Source of the DNA: Leuctra nigra
Lineage: Eukaryota; Arthropoda; Insecta; Plecoptera; Leuctridae
Length of the DNA stretch: 64,000 nucleotides
Direction of reading: 5' to 3'
Assembly: GCA_934045905.1 (NCBI GenBank)
Contig: OW203763.1
Location: forward strand, 40,578,724 to 40,642,723
The translations under genes were made by a program, and so were the position numbers. Shown one piece after another: positions 46,990-57,742 of this stretch. Every line of letters starts with the position of its first letter. The first letter of the stretch is position 1. The notes below the pieces were generated by a model. It saw only the letters and a program-made list of their open reading frames with translations, was not told the origin of the DNA and made no database searches.

Positions 46990-48345
46990 CTTTGTTCTTA
47001 TAAATTTTTTGTGCCGCCATTTTTAAACCGGAAGTGACGTCATATATAAAAAACGGCTGGACCGATTAGAACGAAATTAGCGCCATTCGATTTAGATGGT
47101 CATCTATATGAAGTATGTTGCTAAAAAAATATAATTTTATATTTTCTAAACCGGAAGCGACGTCATACATTTGCAATATTTAGATATTTCATCAAATTAT
47201 ACTTTAAATACACTTATAATTAACTTACATTGTAACATAGACAACACAAAATTTAAATTTCAATACACGGTGTTCTCGGCCGCCATTCCTGAAACCGGAA
47301 GTGACGTCATTATATCAAAAACGCCTGTACCGATTGCAACTGAACTAGCTCCTGTCTATTCATTTTGCAATCTATTTGAAAAATCAATTGGGATGAATGG
47401 ATATACAAATTAACGGTACCGGAAATGGCGGCAGGAACCACTAAATGAAACCGGAAGTGGCGTCATATATTGACAACGGCATGACCGATTTGACGGAAAT
47501 AAGCGCTAATGAATTCAGAAGGTCATTCATGAAGTATCAACTAGATAAAACTAGATTGTATTCTTATTACCTATACCGGAAATGACGTCATAAATATGCT
47601 AAACGACACTAAATTCACCACTTTATACTTTTAAATAGATATTTAGTAAACATACATAGTAAATAAATATAAATTCAAGGTTGCAGTGTTCTCGGCCGCC
47701 ATTTTCTAAAACCGGAAGTGACGTCATATATCGAAAACGGCTGTACCGATTTCAACTAAATTCTGTAATTATGTTAGACTTATAATTATGAATTCAAGAC
47801 GACATTATTTTCGGCCGCCATTGTTATAACCGGAAGTGACGTCATATATCGAAAACGGACGTATTGATTGCAACGAAATTTTGGAATAATGTAGGACTAA
47901 TAATTATGAATTAAAGTCGACATTATTTTCGGCCGCCATTGTTAAAACCGGAAGTGACGTCATATCGTAAACGGCTGTACCGATTTCAACTAAATTCTGT
48001 AATTATGTTGGACTTATAATTATGAATTTAGGACAAAATTATTTCTGGCCACCATTTTTAAAACCGGAAGTGACGTCATTTATCGAAAACAGATGTACCG
48101 ATTGCAACTAAATTATGTAATTATATAGCCCTAATATTTATGAATTCAAGACGACATTATTTTTGGGCGCTATTTCAAAACCAGAAGTGACGTGTCATAT
48201 ATCGAAAACGGGTCACAGATTAAAGCTTATTTATGCAATTATGTTGCTCTTATAATTATGTATTCAAGGCGGCTGTATTATCGTGCGCCATTTCATAAAC
48301 CGGAAAAGACGTCATATATCGAAAACGACTGGACCGATTGTAACG
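46990..48345 (+). repeat. Array of eleven YY1-ETS-CRE modules
   Basis: CCGGAAGTGACGTCA or a near variant begins at 47028, 47151, 47295, 47451, 47576, 47712, 47830, 47948, 48064, 48181 and 48300, a spacing of 116-156 bp. Most are preceded within 5-12 bp by GCCGCCATTTT or a variant and followed by ATATCGAAAACGGCTG and ACCGATT. GCCGCCATTTT is the complement of the YY1 core AAAATGGCGGC. CCGGAAGT is an ETS core, and it overlaps the CRE TGACGTCA in the ETS-CRE composite known from animal promoters. Whether these are bound is untested. Confidence 0.9.
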
Positions 48346-48508
48346 AAACTTAGTCTATTCTTCTTGGATAGTCATTTTAAGCTTTTACCAAACACAACTT
48401 TTCTTAGTAAGCAAATCGGTTGAGGCGTATTTTTTTAAAGTAATTAGTTCTTCTTCCTCCGACATGTGTTCACAAGCTTTATGAATAAACTAACAAAAGA
48501 AGTGATAG

Positions 48509-49580
48509 CCCAGAAAAAAACACCCCGTGTAAAAAAGGCAGCCAAGTCTCTTTACTTTAAAAAAAATCAACACAGAAAAGTAGTGATATCAAAAAAGGAG
48601 TCAAGTCAATGACATTTCCAAATATTTATCGTATCTTTGAAATAAAAGTATAAACACCGAGAAATACTTTACAAAAGAACTTGGCGCATCGTATTTTTAA
48701 AGACATTTTCTATTCATAAGCATAATGCCATTTATATACAACCGTCACTTAGAACTTTTAGAATAATAGGGACACATCTTTCAATTACATATTATACCTA
48801 CTGTTAAATATTTTCTATTTGAATATGTACACGATGAAACTTGTTGCCTATGTTTGTATAATAAATACACAATAGTTATCTTCGTAATATTAAGTCAACA
48901 TAATTAAGTCTCATGCGTTAAACCTTCTCATCATGAAATACATTTCTATTAATCCACATTTTATAACAATAAATTTCACAAAGTAGGTACTACATAGTGA
49001 CTTTGAATTTCTTTAAAATTTTTAACTTTTTACACTTGATACTTCAAAAATATATAATAGTGTTCCATAGATAGTTATAGTAATTATTTGACAACGTTTC
49101 ATGATTTCCCTCAGTCAAGATCAAATTATGAAAAGATACCCTTCTAATATCACCATATTAACAGTGCTATAAGAATGTATATGAGCCCACTTCCTTGTTA
49201 TTTAATTATTCCACCATATTACTTATCCACATTATAACATGTAATCTCTCTTATATCGCCATTGACAAAACTATAAAATAGCCATTACTATAAGTAGCTT
49301 GATTCATATATACTGGCTCTAATAAAAAGAGGAAAATGTACCTAGGTACTTGTACATTTCTGTCCACTTGTAGGATAGAATGATGTCTTTAAAAAAACGA
49401 TGCGCCAAGTCCTTTTGTAAAGTATTTTTCGGTGTTTATACTTTTATTTCAAAGATACGATAAATATTTGGAAATGTCATTGACTTGGCTCCTTTTTTGA
49501 TATCACTCCTTTTCTGTGTTGATTTTTTTTTAAGTAAAGAGACTTGGCTGACTTTTTTACACTGAGTGTTTTTTTCTGGG
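48509..49580. repeat. Palindromic cap of copy A, 1.07 kb
   Basis: The left side (CACCCCGTGTAAAAAAGGCA, CAAGTCTCTTTACTTT, AGTGATATCAAAAAAGGAGT, ACTTTACAAAAGAACTTGGC) is mirrored at 49390-49580 (AACGATGCGCCAAGTCCTTT and onward to GTGTTTTTTTCTGGG). The non-paired centre is about 48700-49390. The outer ends carry GTGT/ACAC tips next to CCCAGAAAA. Confidence 0.85.
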
Positions 49581-49860
49581 TCTGGTTACAGCTACCAATA
49601 ACATTGGGGACTAGCCTTGTGATAGGCGAATAATGCTAGTCCCCACGTAAGTCAAAACATTAAAATAAGTGTCCAGCCAAAGCGCTAGTAGGCCAAGTCA
49701 AGCTTTAAATTAGCAAACCGTTGAAAATACTTTTTATGACAATAAATTAATAAATTGTCTCCATTCAATGAAATATTGATTTTTCTGAGAAATCTCTTTG
49801 GCTGTAGCAGATATTTGATCTAGAATTTAGGAAGACCAAATAAAATCTGACTTTGTAATA

Positions 49861-50079
49861 GGTACACTCGGCCAAACAAAACCTGAACGTTGACCAAATT
49901 TGAATGACTGCTGGTCATGTCCCATAACCAATCAAAGCTTGTTATTATCATTGAAATGTGAGGTCACCTACTAGAGTGAGACAATGAGATCGCTTAGACT
50001 GACCTCTGATGGTGCGATCTTACATTTATCAGCCTATCAGATTTATTGAACGTTCAAGTTTTGTTTGGCCAAGTGTACC
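49861..50079. mobile_element. 219-bp TA-flanked MITE
   Basis: The ends GGTACACTCGGCCAAACAAA and TTTGTTTGGCCAAGTGTACC form inverted repeats of about 31 bp, with TA outside each (49859-49860, 50080-50081). No coding sequence. A Tc1/mariner-type origin is inferred from the TA flanks. Confidence 0.8.
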
Positions 50080-50081
50080 TA

Positions 50082-50738
50082 AAAAAAAAAAAGTTTTGCA
50101 AATAGGATAATGAGGCCAAATGAAAATTCAAATAAGCGGGAACCATGGCCAGTATGAAAAAAGAAGTGTTGGAAATTATTAGCCAACTAAGATATGATTT
50201 CGACGAAATATTGATTGATTGTTTAACTTAGATTTTCAAACAACTTAATCCTTGCCTTTTAAATTTTATATTGAATATATTTTGTTATTAGTGAAATCTT
50301 TGGACTAATACACCTAGAGTATTTTTTGGGACTTGGTTTTAACTTGGCTCTTACCGAGGGAAATATTGTGTAATAATTTCAATAAGTAAATATAGTTTTG
50401 GTATAGTCTAACTATCAATAAATATTAGAAATCTATGCAAAACTAACTGAGAAGGTTTGAATTATTATAAACATTGTGTATAACATGACTTTAAAATACA
50501 GCTTATTACTGAGTGATGAATGAAACCGAAACGTAAGCATGATCTCGGGAATCTACAAGTAAGTCTCCGATGCAGTAGTATTTCCCAGCTGTGACAGCGC
50601 ATGATTTCTCAGGAACAAGATCTACTTGCGCAGAAAGCTTGTTTTGCTGACCACTCACATGCTGATCGCTGACACCGAACATTTCACACTTTCCCGCTCG
50701 GATCGAATTCTGTCATTACCTGATGTGCAGCTTGTGGA
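50082..50738. other. No gene seen
   Basis: AT-rich spacer with nothing supportable. Confidence 0.5.
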
Positions 50739-50895
50739 CAACTCAATGTGCACAAACAATCGGCCATGTCAACTCGATGTGCACAAACAAACGGCCATGT
50801 CAACTCGATGTGCACAAACAAACGGCCATGTCAACTCGATGTGCACAAACAATCGGCCATGTCAACTCGATGTGCACAAACAATCGGCCATGTCA
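50739..50895. repeat. 31-bp minisatellite, five units
   Basis: The unit is CAACTCGATGTGCACAAACA followed by ATCGGCCATGT. Units 1, 4 and 5 carry AATCGG and units 2 and 3 carry AAACGG; unit 1 has CAATG in place of CGATG. A 100-codon frame runs through (50626-50928) but has no other coding evidence. Confidence 0.95.
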
Positions 50896-52124
50896 AAGAT
50901 AGGACGGCGTTTGCGTCATGAGCGGTAGGTGGGAAAGAATGCTGCTGGCATGTCTTTTGGATCGTTCTCTTTGAAATGGCAACCATATCCCATCATTTAT
51001 TAAATGTGAATTCGTGTACACTAGCAAAACGCTCGGTGTAACGTGTTGATGAGCGAGCACCGAAATGCGCAACATCTCCAACAGGAATATATCATAGTAA
51101 CGCACAGAAAATTTAATATACGTTCACTTGTCCACGATCCACTTGTTCAAAATAAAATTACCCGACTTCATTGAAACAGAGAAGATCCATCTATTATACA
51201 CTAGTTTCACTGGAAATTAAATGTCGATAAAATCTCTTCTGACATTATATTTAAATGTCAATAAGTGTATACATTATATCTACCGATTAGGCTGAAAACT
51301 TGTAAAATGAAAATGGTAGTCTTAATGTCCATGCAAAATTTTAACTTAATCGGAACATTGTGATTTTCAATCAATCGGGATATATTTTCATTTTTGAACA
51401 AATCGGAGGGCAGCCTCAAAAACTATACAAGATTTAGTTAGAATGATATAAGTATGTGTGCAAAAATTCAGCTCGATCGGAAAAAAATTGAGGCCTGTGC
51501 CGTCGGGCCAAACACAAAATAAAAAAGAGAAAGTGTCCAAAAGTGCAGAATGGAGACGCTCGCTACGCTCACTCAATAATATCCGTAAAATATTGTACAC
51601 TCACCTTTGCTTATTTTAGCTGCCCGTTATGATGATTACACGCATTTTTAATATCTTATTGAAATAATTGGCCAGCTATTCTGTACCGTTCTTCTGCAAA
51701 TGTTCTTGTGTATGACAGACTTGTTGTTCATTCAGTTTGTTCCCACAGCGCCGAGTCCCTCTATCGGATTACGTAGTTAGCTTTGCACATGTCCTATCGG
51801 TACGAAACTAACGAAGAAAGTAGGAATTCCTTATCAATTAAATTCCATTGCTCAGGACAGTGTGTGTAGAACACCAGTTGAATTCAATTAAATCATTTCT
51901 TATATGAAAGTCTCGTGGAGCTTATTTTCAAAACGCAATGTCAATCTGGGATATACCATCATTTGTAATTTAGAAAAAGCATGCCTTTTATACCTAAACA
52001 CGTTTAGCGTTCCACGAAAAATAGGCAATGCAATTAAAAACTCTGCAAGTGTTTGTGGTCTTTTCCAATTATCTCTAAAAGTGTGTTGGATTTATTTTAT
52101 TTTTGAAATTAAGAATGCTGGGTA
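50896..52124. other. No gene seen
   Basis: AT-rich DNA with only short chance frames. Confidence 0.5.
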
Positions 52125-52473
52125 GTGAGCGTGGCCTTGAAGAGTTTTTTAATCGATTTTTATCAATATCTTTTACCAACGTAATTTTTAATAAAATACG
52201 GCTTTGTACGAGTCTTCAGAACTGTTTAATGAAAACAATTTCATGTTATTAGTTTTATTTCGTCCTACAGCTACGTTTAGTGCCACATTTCTACTAATTT
52301 TCAGGTAATAAACGTCTGTAGGACAAAATTCAACTAATAAACCATTCCAAGCTATAAATTAATTTTCATTGAACTGTTCTGAAGACTCGTACAAAACCTT
52401 ATTTTATTATCAATTACATTGGTATAAGATATTGATAAAAATCGAATAAAAAACTCTTCAAGGTCAACCTCAC
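52125..52473. mobile_element. 349-bp TA-flanked foldback MITE
   Basis: The left arm GTGAGCGTGGCCTTGAAGAG pairs with the right arm (CTCTTCAAGGTCAACCTCAC), with further pairing through TCGATTTTTATCAATATCTT and TGTACGAGTCTTCAGAAC. TA flanks both ends (52123-52124, 52474-52475). No coding sequence. Confidence 0.85.
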
Positions 52474-52662
52474 TACTCAGCCGTCTAAGTTCTACATCGC
52501 AAGGGTACAAATGGCAATTAGAAGTGAACTAAGTGAAATGGACGCTACAGGTACTACTCACAATGGCGACATAAGATGGGCTGCAAGAAGTAGACGTCAG
52601 TGAGGCGGTGACTCACGCTGGTGCCCCCTCCAGTGCAGCCTGCAACAAAACATCATCATTAG

Positions 52663-52940
52663 GTTCAGTTAGATTCCAGGTGCCATTTTAGGTTACTTAA
52701 TATTTCAGGATATCATTTTAGGGTCAGTTAGATTCCAGGATATCATTTTAGGATATCATTTTAGGGTCAGTTAGATTCCAGGATATCATTTTAGGGTTCT
52801 TTAGAAGAAACTTTCAGGATATTATCATTTTAGAGTTCTTTGGAAGAAACTTTCAGGATATTATCATTTTAGAGTTCTGTAGAAGAAACTTTCAAGATAT
52901 TATCATTTTAGGGTCAGTTACGATTTCATGGATATCATTT
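52663..52940 (+). repeat. Tandem GTCAGTTAGATTCCAGGATA-type repeat, left block
   Basis: Short units (GTTAGATTCCAGGATATCATTTTAGG type and GAAGAAACTTTCAGGATATTATC type) are arranged in the same order as in 57362-57630, so about 275 bp forms a higher-order unit present on both sides of the CACGG element. Confidence 0.85.
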
Positions 52941-53269
52941 TACACGGAAAAAAATGGTATGGCTGTGGCAGCAATAATCGTATTGCTGAACCTTTTCTTG
53001 CTCCCGGAGCGAGATGAATGACTGTGCTAATCACTACGGTATTGCTGGAAACACAAGCGTATTATTGCTGAAAATGTCTGACTGCAGTTTCAATAAGATT
53101 GTTGTCACAGCAATACTTTTATTTCATAAACAACTCCCACGTTATCTCCGCATTCCGTTGCGACCGTTGAGACACATGAGTCAGCTGAATGACGTGATCT
53201 AGCCCATTCCCCCCCTTCCCACACCCCGCCGCATCACCAAGCTGCCACAGTGAACGAGTGATTCCCACG

Positions 53270-53428
53270 CAGAGAGACGCTATCAACGGTGCGAAGTGAA
53301 TGCGTGCAGTTTCTGCAGTGTGTTTATCTAGTGCAGTGTATTTGTATAGTGCAGTGTGCTTCAAGAATGCTCAATAATTGTGTTAATAAACCTAGATAAT
53401 GTTGGATTGCAGCATCTACAGTTTGAAG
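53270..53428 (+). CDS. Putative first exon with a short reading frame, inside the CACGG element
   Basis: ATG at 53399 opens a 10-codon frame (MLDCSIYSLK) that ends exactly at a good donor, AAG|GTAAGA, at 53428/53429, in phase 0. The preceding DNA has repeated GTGCAGTGT phrases that look like an untranslated leader, and an upstream 10-codon frame (ATG at 53367) whose TAA overlaps the A of this ATG (TAATG). Joining to the exon at 54665 would keep the frame and give a 31-residue product. Only the sequence pattern supports this; there is no transcript evidence. Confidence 0.35.
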
Positions 53429-54664
53429 GTAAGATATAATACTTATTCAATTATACTAATGTAGTTCCACTTCAAAAATCAAATGTATCAATGCATAGGT
53501 GATTACATTACATTACAACCTGTACTATACCTACTACATAAAATTATGTCTTGCTATAGGAATTGCAAAAGGAATAGTTGAACATTTGAAATGGACATGT
53601 AGGGGGGGGGGGGGGGGGTCAATCTTTCTAAAAGTAAAAATTGGTGCCTTCTAGAACATTCAGCTCTATTTCTGCATTCAGAAGAACATTTCTTGAAATT
53701 TTGAAATGTGAATATAGATAGGTTTTAGATATATTCTCGATCTAATTTCTCTTATTTTCGATCAGTAGGTACTACTCAACATTTTTCACTTGCGGGTCAA
53801 TAATACGAATTTGATTTTTTTGGCGGGCCTCAATTTTTTTTAAACCGTAGGTAACCTTCATGTACAATAATGTTCACGTTATCAGGTAGTGTTGGTAATA
53901 GATATTTTTTAGGTACGTAGGGTAAAAGCAACTTTACGTAATTCTAATTTGTGGATGAGATCCTTGGATGTAGGTATGAATTTTATAATTCGTATCATGT
54001 AATAAATAATAAATTGAGTAGCTTATAACCAAATTTAAAAATTGTTTAAAAATTTAAATATATTTTATGTACAGTGGCGTGCAAGTGTTCGTACTGTCTT
54101 TCTCATAAGAGCACAATGTATAAAGCGGTAGGAACACTTGGAGGTGGGTGTACCTAACCTACTAAGTAGATTTAGGTATATTAAGAAAGTAATTTCTTTT
54201 GTTACATAAAAAACATTTTGTTACTGATGCTGATGCTAAGAAATGTAGCGTCTGTTTCAAACCTACCCAAAGAAACGCACATGCAACGCATGCAAAAGCA
54301 TTGATAAGAATGTGTCGTACAGTCACGTCCAGCGGTCTCCAAAACACTGACGCATGCAATTACTGAAAACAGAATTGAGTTGGGTTGGGACTATTCAAAA
54401 CGTGATTTGGTGGCTTCCTTCTTTATCTCGGAATTTCTCTCAATTTAAACTAGTAATTACATTTTTTTTTGTTATTTTCACAGTGTACACATTTTGTGAA
54501 GTAGTAGGTACCTACGTATTTGAAACACTAACTAGGGGGCATCAAAAATGTAGTCCCAGGTCGAGTACCACTGACTTAGATAATGGACAAATTTACGTAC
54601 TGCAAATGTACAATTGCAATTGTAGCACAATCTCTTCGCACAATCATATTTTTTTGATTTTTAG

Positions 54665-54875
54665 TTTGACGAGACTCATCGCATTGATGATACCGACGAC
54701 TTGGACGAGATACCTGACATCAGCCCCTGAAACAGGAGTCACCGCCCCTGTGACCCCGCTATTCAAGAAGCACCTCTCCTGACTCTAAAATCAAGAATAA
54801 TTGGGAAGTGAAGGGATTCGCCTGCCAAGTGGACAACACATAGCACCGGCTTGAAAGCGAACTCGGATGCTTGAG
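54665..54875 (+). CDS. Putative second exon, acidic C-terminal peptide
   Basis: A pyrimidine-rich tract ending TTGATTTTTAG precedes 54665. The phase-0 frame reads FDETHRIDDTDDLDEIPDIS, then P and a TGA stop at 54728-54730. The peptide is strongly acidic (nine Asp or Glu in 21). A second frame also stays open, to 54782 (LTRLIALMIPTTWTRYLTSA and on), so frame choice rests on the phase of exon 1. A donor-like GAG|GTAACA at 54875/54876 could end the exon, leaving about 145 nt of untranslated sequence after the stop. Confidence 0.35.
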
Positions 54876-55324
54876 GTAACAACAGAATGATTATTTTAAT
54901 AGTGCAGTTATCATTTTAAACAGCATTAGGGATGTGCTATTTTTAATTATTTTATGTTCACTATTATTTATCTGGTATTATGTTGCATCATCTTTTTTTA
55001 AAAACGATTTAAAATCAAGTGGCGCAGTCTCATTACACTCAGGGTCATTAGCCTACTATTTTTCTAGATTGTTGTACATTATTTATAAAGACTATTTTCT
55101 CCTTCTGTACTGTTCAATCAAAAGGACCAAAATATAATTAGTTTGACTTTTTTAATTGCGCTGGCATTAGATTAATCGAGAGTAAGTAACTAAAAGTGTT
55201 TTAAAGTTTTAATATTTTACAACACTCACGAAATAATGCTTCAAATATCAAGTCCAACGAACACAATGCACAATCTGTGGATAGACTAAGAAGATGCTAT
55301 CACTAATCTGCTATACTACCTTGG

Positions 55325-55685
55325 GGGCTGTGCATAAAGGACGTCACGCTAAAAATGGGATATTTTGACACCCCCCTCCCCCCTGTCACGCTGTGTCACA
55401 ATTTTCGAGACCCCCCCCCCCCCTAAAAGGACGTCACAAATCTGTCTCTACCCCCCCTAAAGTAGAATATTTTTTACTGTAAAATGTATCAGAATGTATA
55501 ATTTTTAGCGAAATTTCCTGTCCCGACATATCAACTGAAATTTAAAATGTATGAAAATATCTATATCAAAACGTGACCTCCTACTGCTTCCAGTACCCCC
55601 CCCCCCTTCCCCCTGTCACACTGTGTCCCATACTGGTGCACTCCCCCCTCCCCCCCTGAAGCGTGACGTCCTTTATGCACAGCCC
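55325..55685. mobile_element. 361-bp MITE, nested in the CACGG element
   Basis: The ends GGGCTGTGCATAAAGGACGT and ACGTCCTTTATGCACAGCCC are perfect inverted repeats, flanked by CTTGG on both sides (55320-55324, 55686-55690), a likely 5-bp duplication. The interior has several poly-C stretches (13 C at 55411-55423) and repeats of CCCCTGTCAC. The termini each contain the CRE-like GACGTCACGC. Class not assigned. Confidence 0.8.
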
Positions 55686-56056
55686 CTTGGCAAGGCAGGC
55701 AAGGCATTCATTAGAATTTATTAACTTTTCAGATTTTTCCCCAATATTGTAGTATGTGATGTTTTTAGACTCTTCATTTTCAAGGAACATTATATGACAA
55801 TTGGGTGGGGATTGTTAAATAGTGGCAGCCCTGTTATCTAGTAAAAATATTTGCACGTACATTTATTTTATCTTTACCTATTATCCAGATGATTTTCTAC
55901 AAATTAAATGATTAATTATCTAATTTGTTATCTTTTAAATATATTATCGTTTCCTGTTATCTACCAAGTTGGAGAAAAAATAGTTTGAAAAGTCGCACAA
56001 ATATAAATATGCCAGAAAATACAACATTTATAATGTGTATGTAATTTTTTTTGCAG

Positions 56057-56211
56057 GACTTGTATCATTCTCTTGTATCTTCACTGGAAGGAAGAAAGGA
56101 AAGATCAGAAGCAGAAATCACAAGACGTCGTTGTAGAGTGTTTCAAGAAGGCTGATGTGTGACCTGTTAAGTGTTAATCCAGTGGAAATTGACGGTGGAT
56201 GAAAGCATACG
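56057..56211 (+). ncRNA. Putative third exon (untranslated)
   Basis: The acceptor tract TAATTTTTTTTGCAG ends at 56056, and a donor-like ACG|GTATGA lies at 56211/56212. The 155-nt exon has balanced composition against AT-rich flanks and would follow the stop codon of the short frame. It is placed by splice pattern only. Confidence 0.3.
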
Positions 56212-56871
56212 GTATGAGATAAGAACATTTTAATACTACCTCTTGACAGTGGCATGCAATCAATTTTTAATGAGACAACTTCGATTAAGTATTGCGTAAC
56301 TTAAATGTAAAATCAAATATTTATAATAATAACTATTCAACAATTATTATTGTCTTCAATTGTTTTTTATTTATAAGGCACTGTATATTCAAAGAATTGC
56401 AAGTTACTTCAACAATAATTGCAAATAACTACCTACTAAATAAAATGTGTATAATTCTACTTAAAAGTCTCCTCTCTGACAAGCACCTCAAACCATTGCA
56501 GTCATTCCCAACTCTATCTCTGAACTAGGTAAATTACATTTATACTGACATATATTTTAAATTTTATAAAGGATTTATTTACTTTTTGAGGGTAGGTAGT
56601 AGATGCTATTGCTTCAAAGTTGTATAAACGTATTGTGTTGTAATATCATGTGAGTGTATAGCCGTGTTGGTAGGGAAGCTATTCATATTGCGAACATGCT
56701 TTCATTGTCATATCTATTCAATGTTCTTGGTACTTTTACTCCTTTTACTCTTTGTTCACTATAAGGTAATCGAATAGTAAATGTACCGAAAATATTGAGA
56801 ACATAGGATAATGATCTGTGTTGGTAGCAATGTATTGCCTTCCAGTAAGGCTGTAGTAGCAATATGGTATA

Positions 56872-57105
56872 GCTGCGCCAGCAATATGAGATGGCTACAC
56901 CAGCTATAATGATATGGCTACACCAGCAATATGAGATGGCTACACCAGCAATATCATATGGCTACACCAGCAATATGAGATGGCTATACCAGCAATATGA
57001 TATGGTTACACCAGCAATATGAGATGGCTACACCAGCAATATGATATGGTTACACCAGCAATATGAGATGGCTACACCAGCAATATGATATGGCTACACA
57101 AGCAA
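56872..57105 (+). repeat. 22-bp minisatellite of CAGCAATA units, about ten copies
   Basis: The unit is ATGAGATGGCTACACCAGCA plus AT, with ATGATATGG and ATGAGATGG variants alternating. It lies inside the right subterminal region of the CACGG element and shares CAGCAATA with the left end. Confidence 0.9.
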
Positions 57106-57359
57106 TACTGGAGTGGTTGGGGCAACAATATTATGGAAACTGCAACAATACCAGTATTGCTGGGCCAGCAATTCAGCCCTTTCCCAGCAATCTATAGATT
57201 GCTGGGGCAGCAATAATTCTGGCTGCGCCAGCAATAAATTTCCAGCAAGAATCGTATTGCTGTCACAGCAATAATTCTCACTGTCATAATACTAGCATAA
57301 CTGTATTGTTACCGCAACAATAATTCTGGCTGCCCCAACAATACTTTTTTTTCCGTGTA

Positions 57360-57742
57360 TGTTCAGTTAGATTCCAGGTACCATTTTAGGTTACTTAATA
57401 TTTCAGGATATCATTTTAGGGTCAGTTAGATTTCAGGATATCATTTTAGGGTCAGTTAGATTCCAGGATATCATTTTAGGGTTCTTTAGAAGAAACTTTC
57501 AGGATATTATCATTTTAGAGTTCTTTAGAAGAAACTTTCAGGATATTATCATTTTAGAGTTCTTTAGAAGAAACTTTCAAGATATTATCATTTTAGGGTC
57601 AGTTACGATTTCATGGATATCATTTAATGTTCAGTTAGATTCCAGGATTCCATTTTAGGTTACTTTATATTTCAGGATATCATTTTATGATCAGTTAGAT
57701 TTCATGGATATCATTTTAGGTTCAGTATTTTAGATATCATTT
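57360..57742 (+). repeat. Tandem GTCAGTTAGATTCCAGGATA-type repeat, right block
   Basis: Repeats the order of 52663-52940, then continues with partial units (CATGGATATCATTTTAGG). Confidence 0.85.

Larger units (their letters stand above)
46579..49580 (-). mobile_element. Composite Helitron-like element, copy A (full length)
   Basis: Read on the minus strand it starts CCCAGAAAAAAACACTCAGT (at 49580) and ends with a perfect hairpin, GTGGAGCG-AC-CGCTCCAC (46582-46599), then CTAG (46579-46582). In order from that start it has a palindromic cap (49580-48509), the junction GGGCTATCACTTCTTTTGTT, the ETS/CRE module array (48345-46990), and a tail with TGGTTGTTGTCGCGTGATGT and CTGCTCCTCAG. A 3' hairpin next to CTRR is a Helitron feature. 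The usual 5' TC and a rolling-circle replicase are missing, so the assignment is an inference. Copies B and C at 59579-62964 share this architecture. Confidence 0.6.
52943..57357 (+). mobile_element. 4.4-kb element with CACGGAAAAAA ends
   Basis: The ends CACGGAAAAAAATGGTAT and ATACTTTTTTTTCCGTG are inverted repeats with TA on each side (52941-52942, 57358-57359). It split a tandem repeat, and the joined flanks read CATTTTATGTTCAG, matching phrases elsewhere in that repeat. Both subterminal regions are crowded with CAGCAATA/TATTGCTG motifs (52970-53110 and 56830-57340). The interior (53270-56211) has splice-like exons and a nested MITE at 55325-55685. CAC... ends with a 2-bp duplication would fit a CACTA/CMC-type transposon, but no transposase was found. 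Confidence 0.75.

Noticed and set aside
52617..52639. Splice-site-bracketed 23-nt segment on the minus strand (TTTGTTGCAG...GTGAGT)
   Set aside because: Too short to tell from chance, not a whole number of codons, and no partner exon is visible.
54354..54782. 142-codon frame ending in the same region as the putative exon at 54665
   Set aside because: Its first two thirds lie in AT-rich intron-like DNA before a good acceptor. Only the part after 54665 could be coding, and the other frame fits exon phase better.
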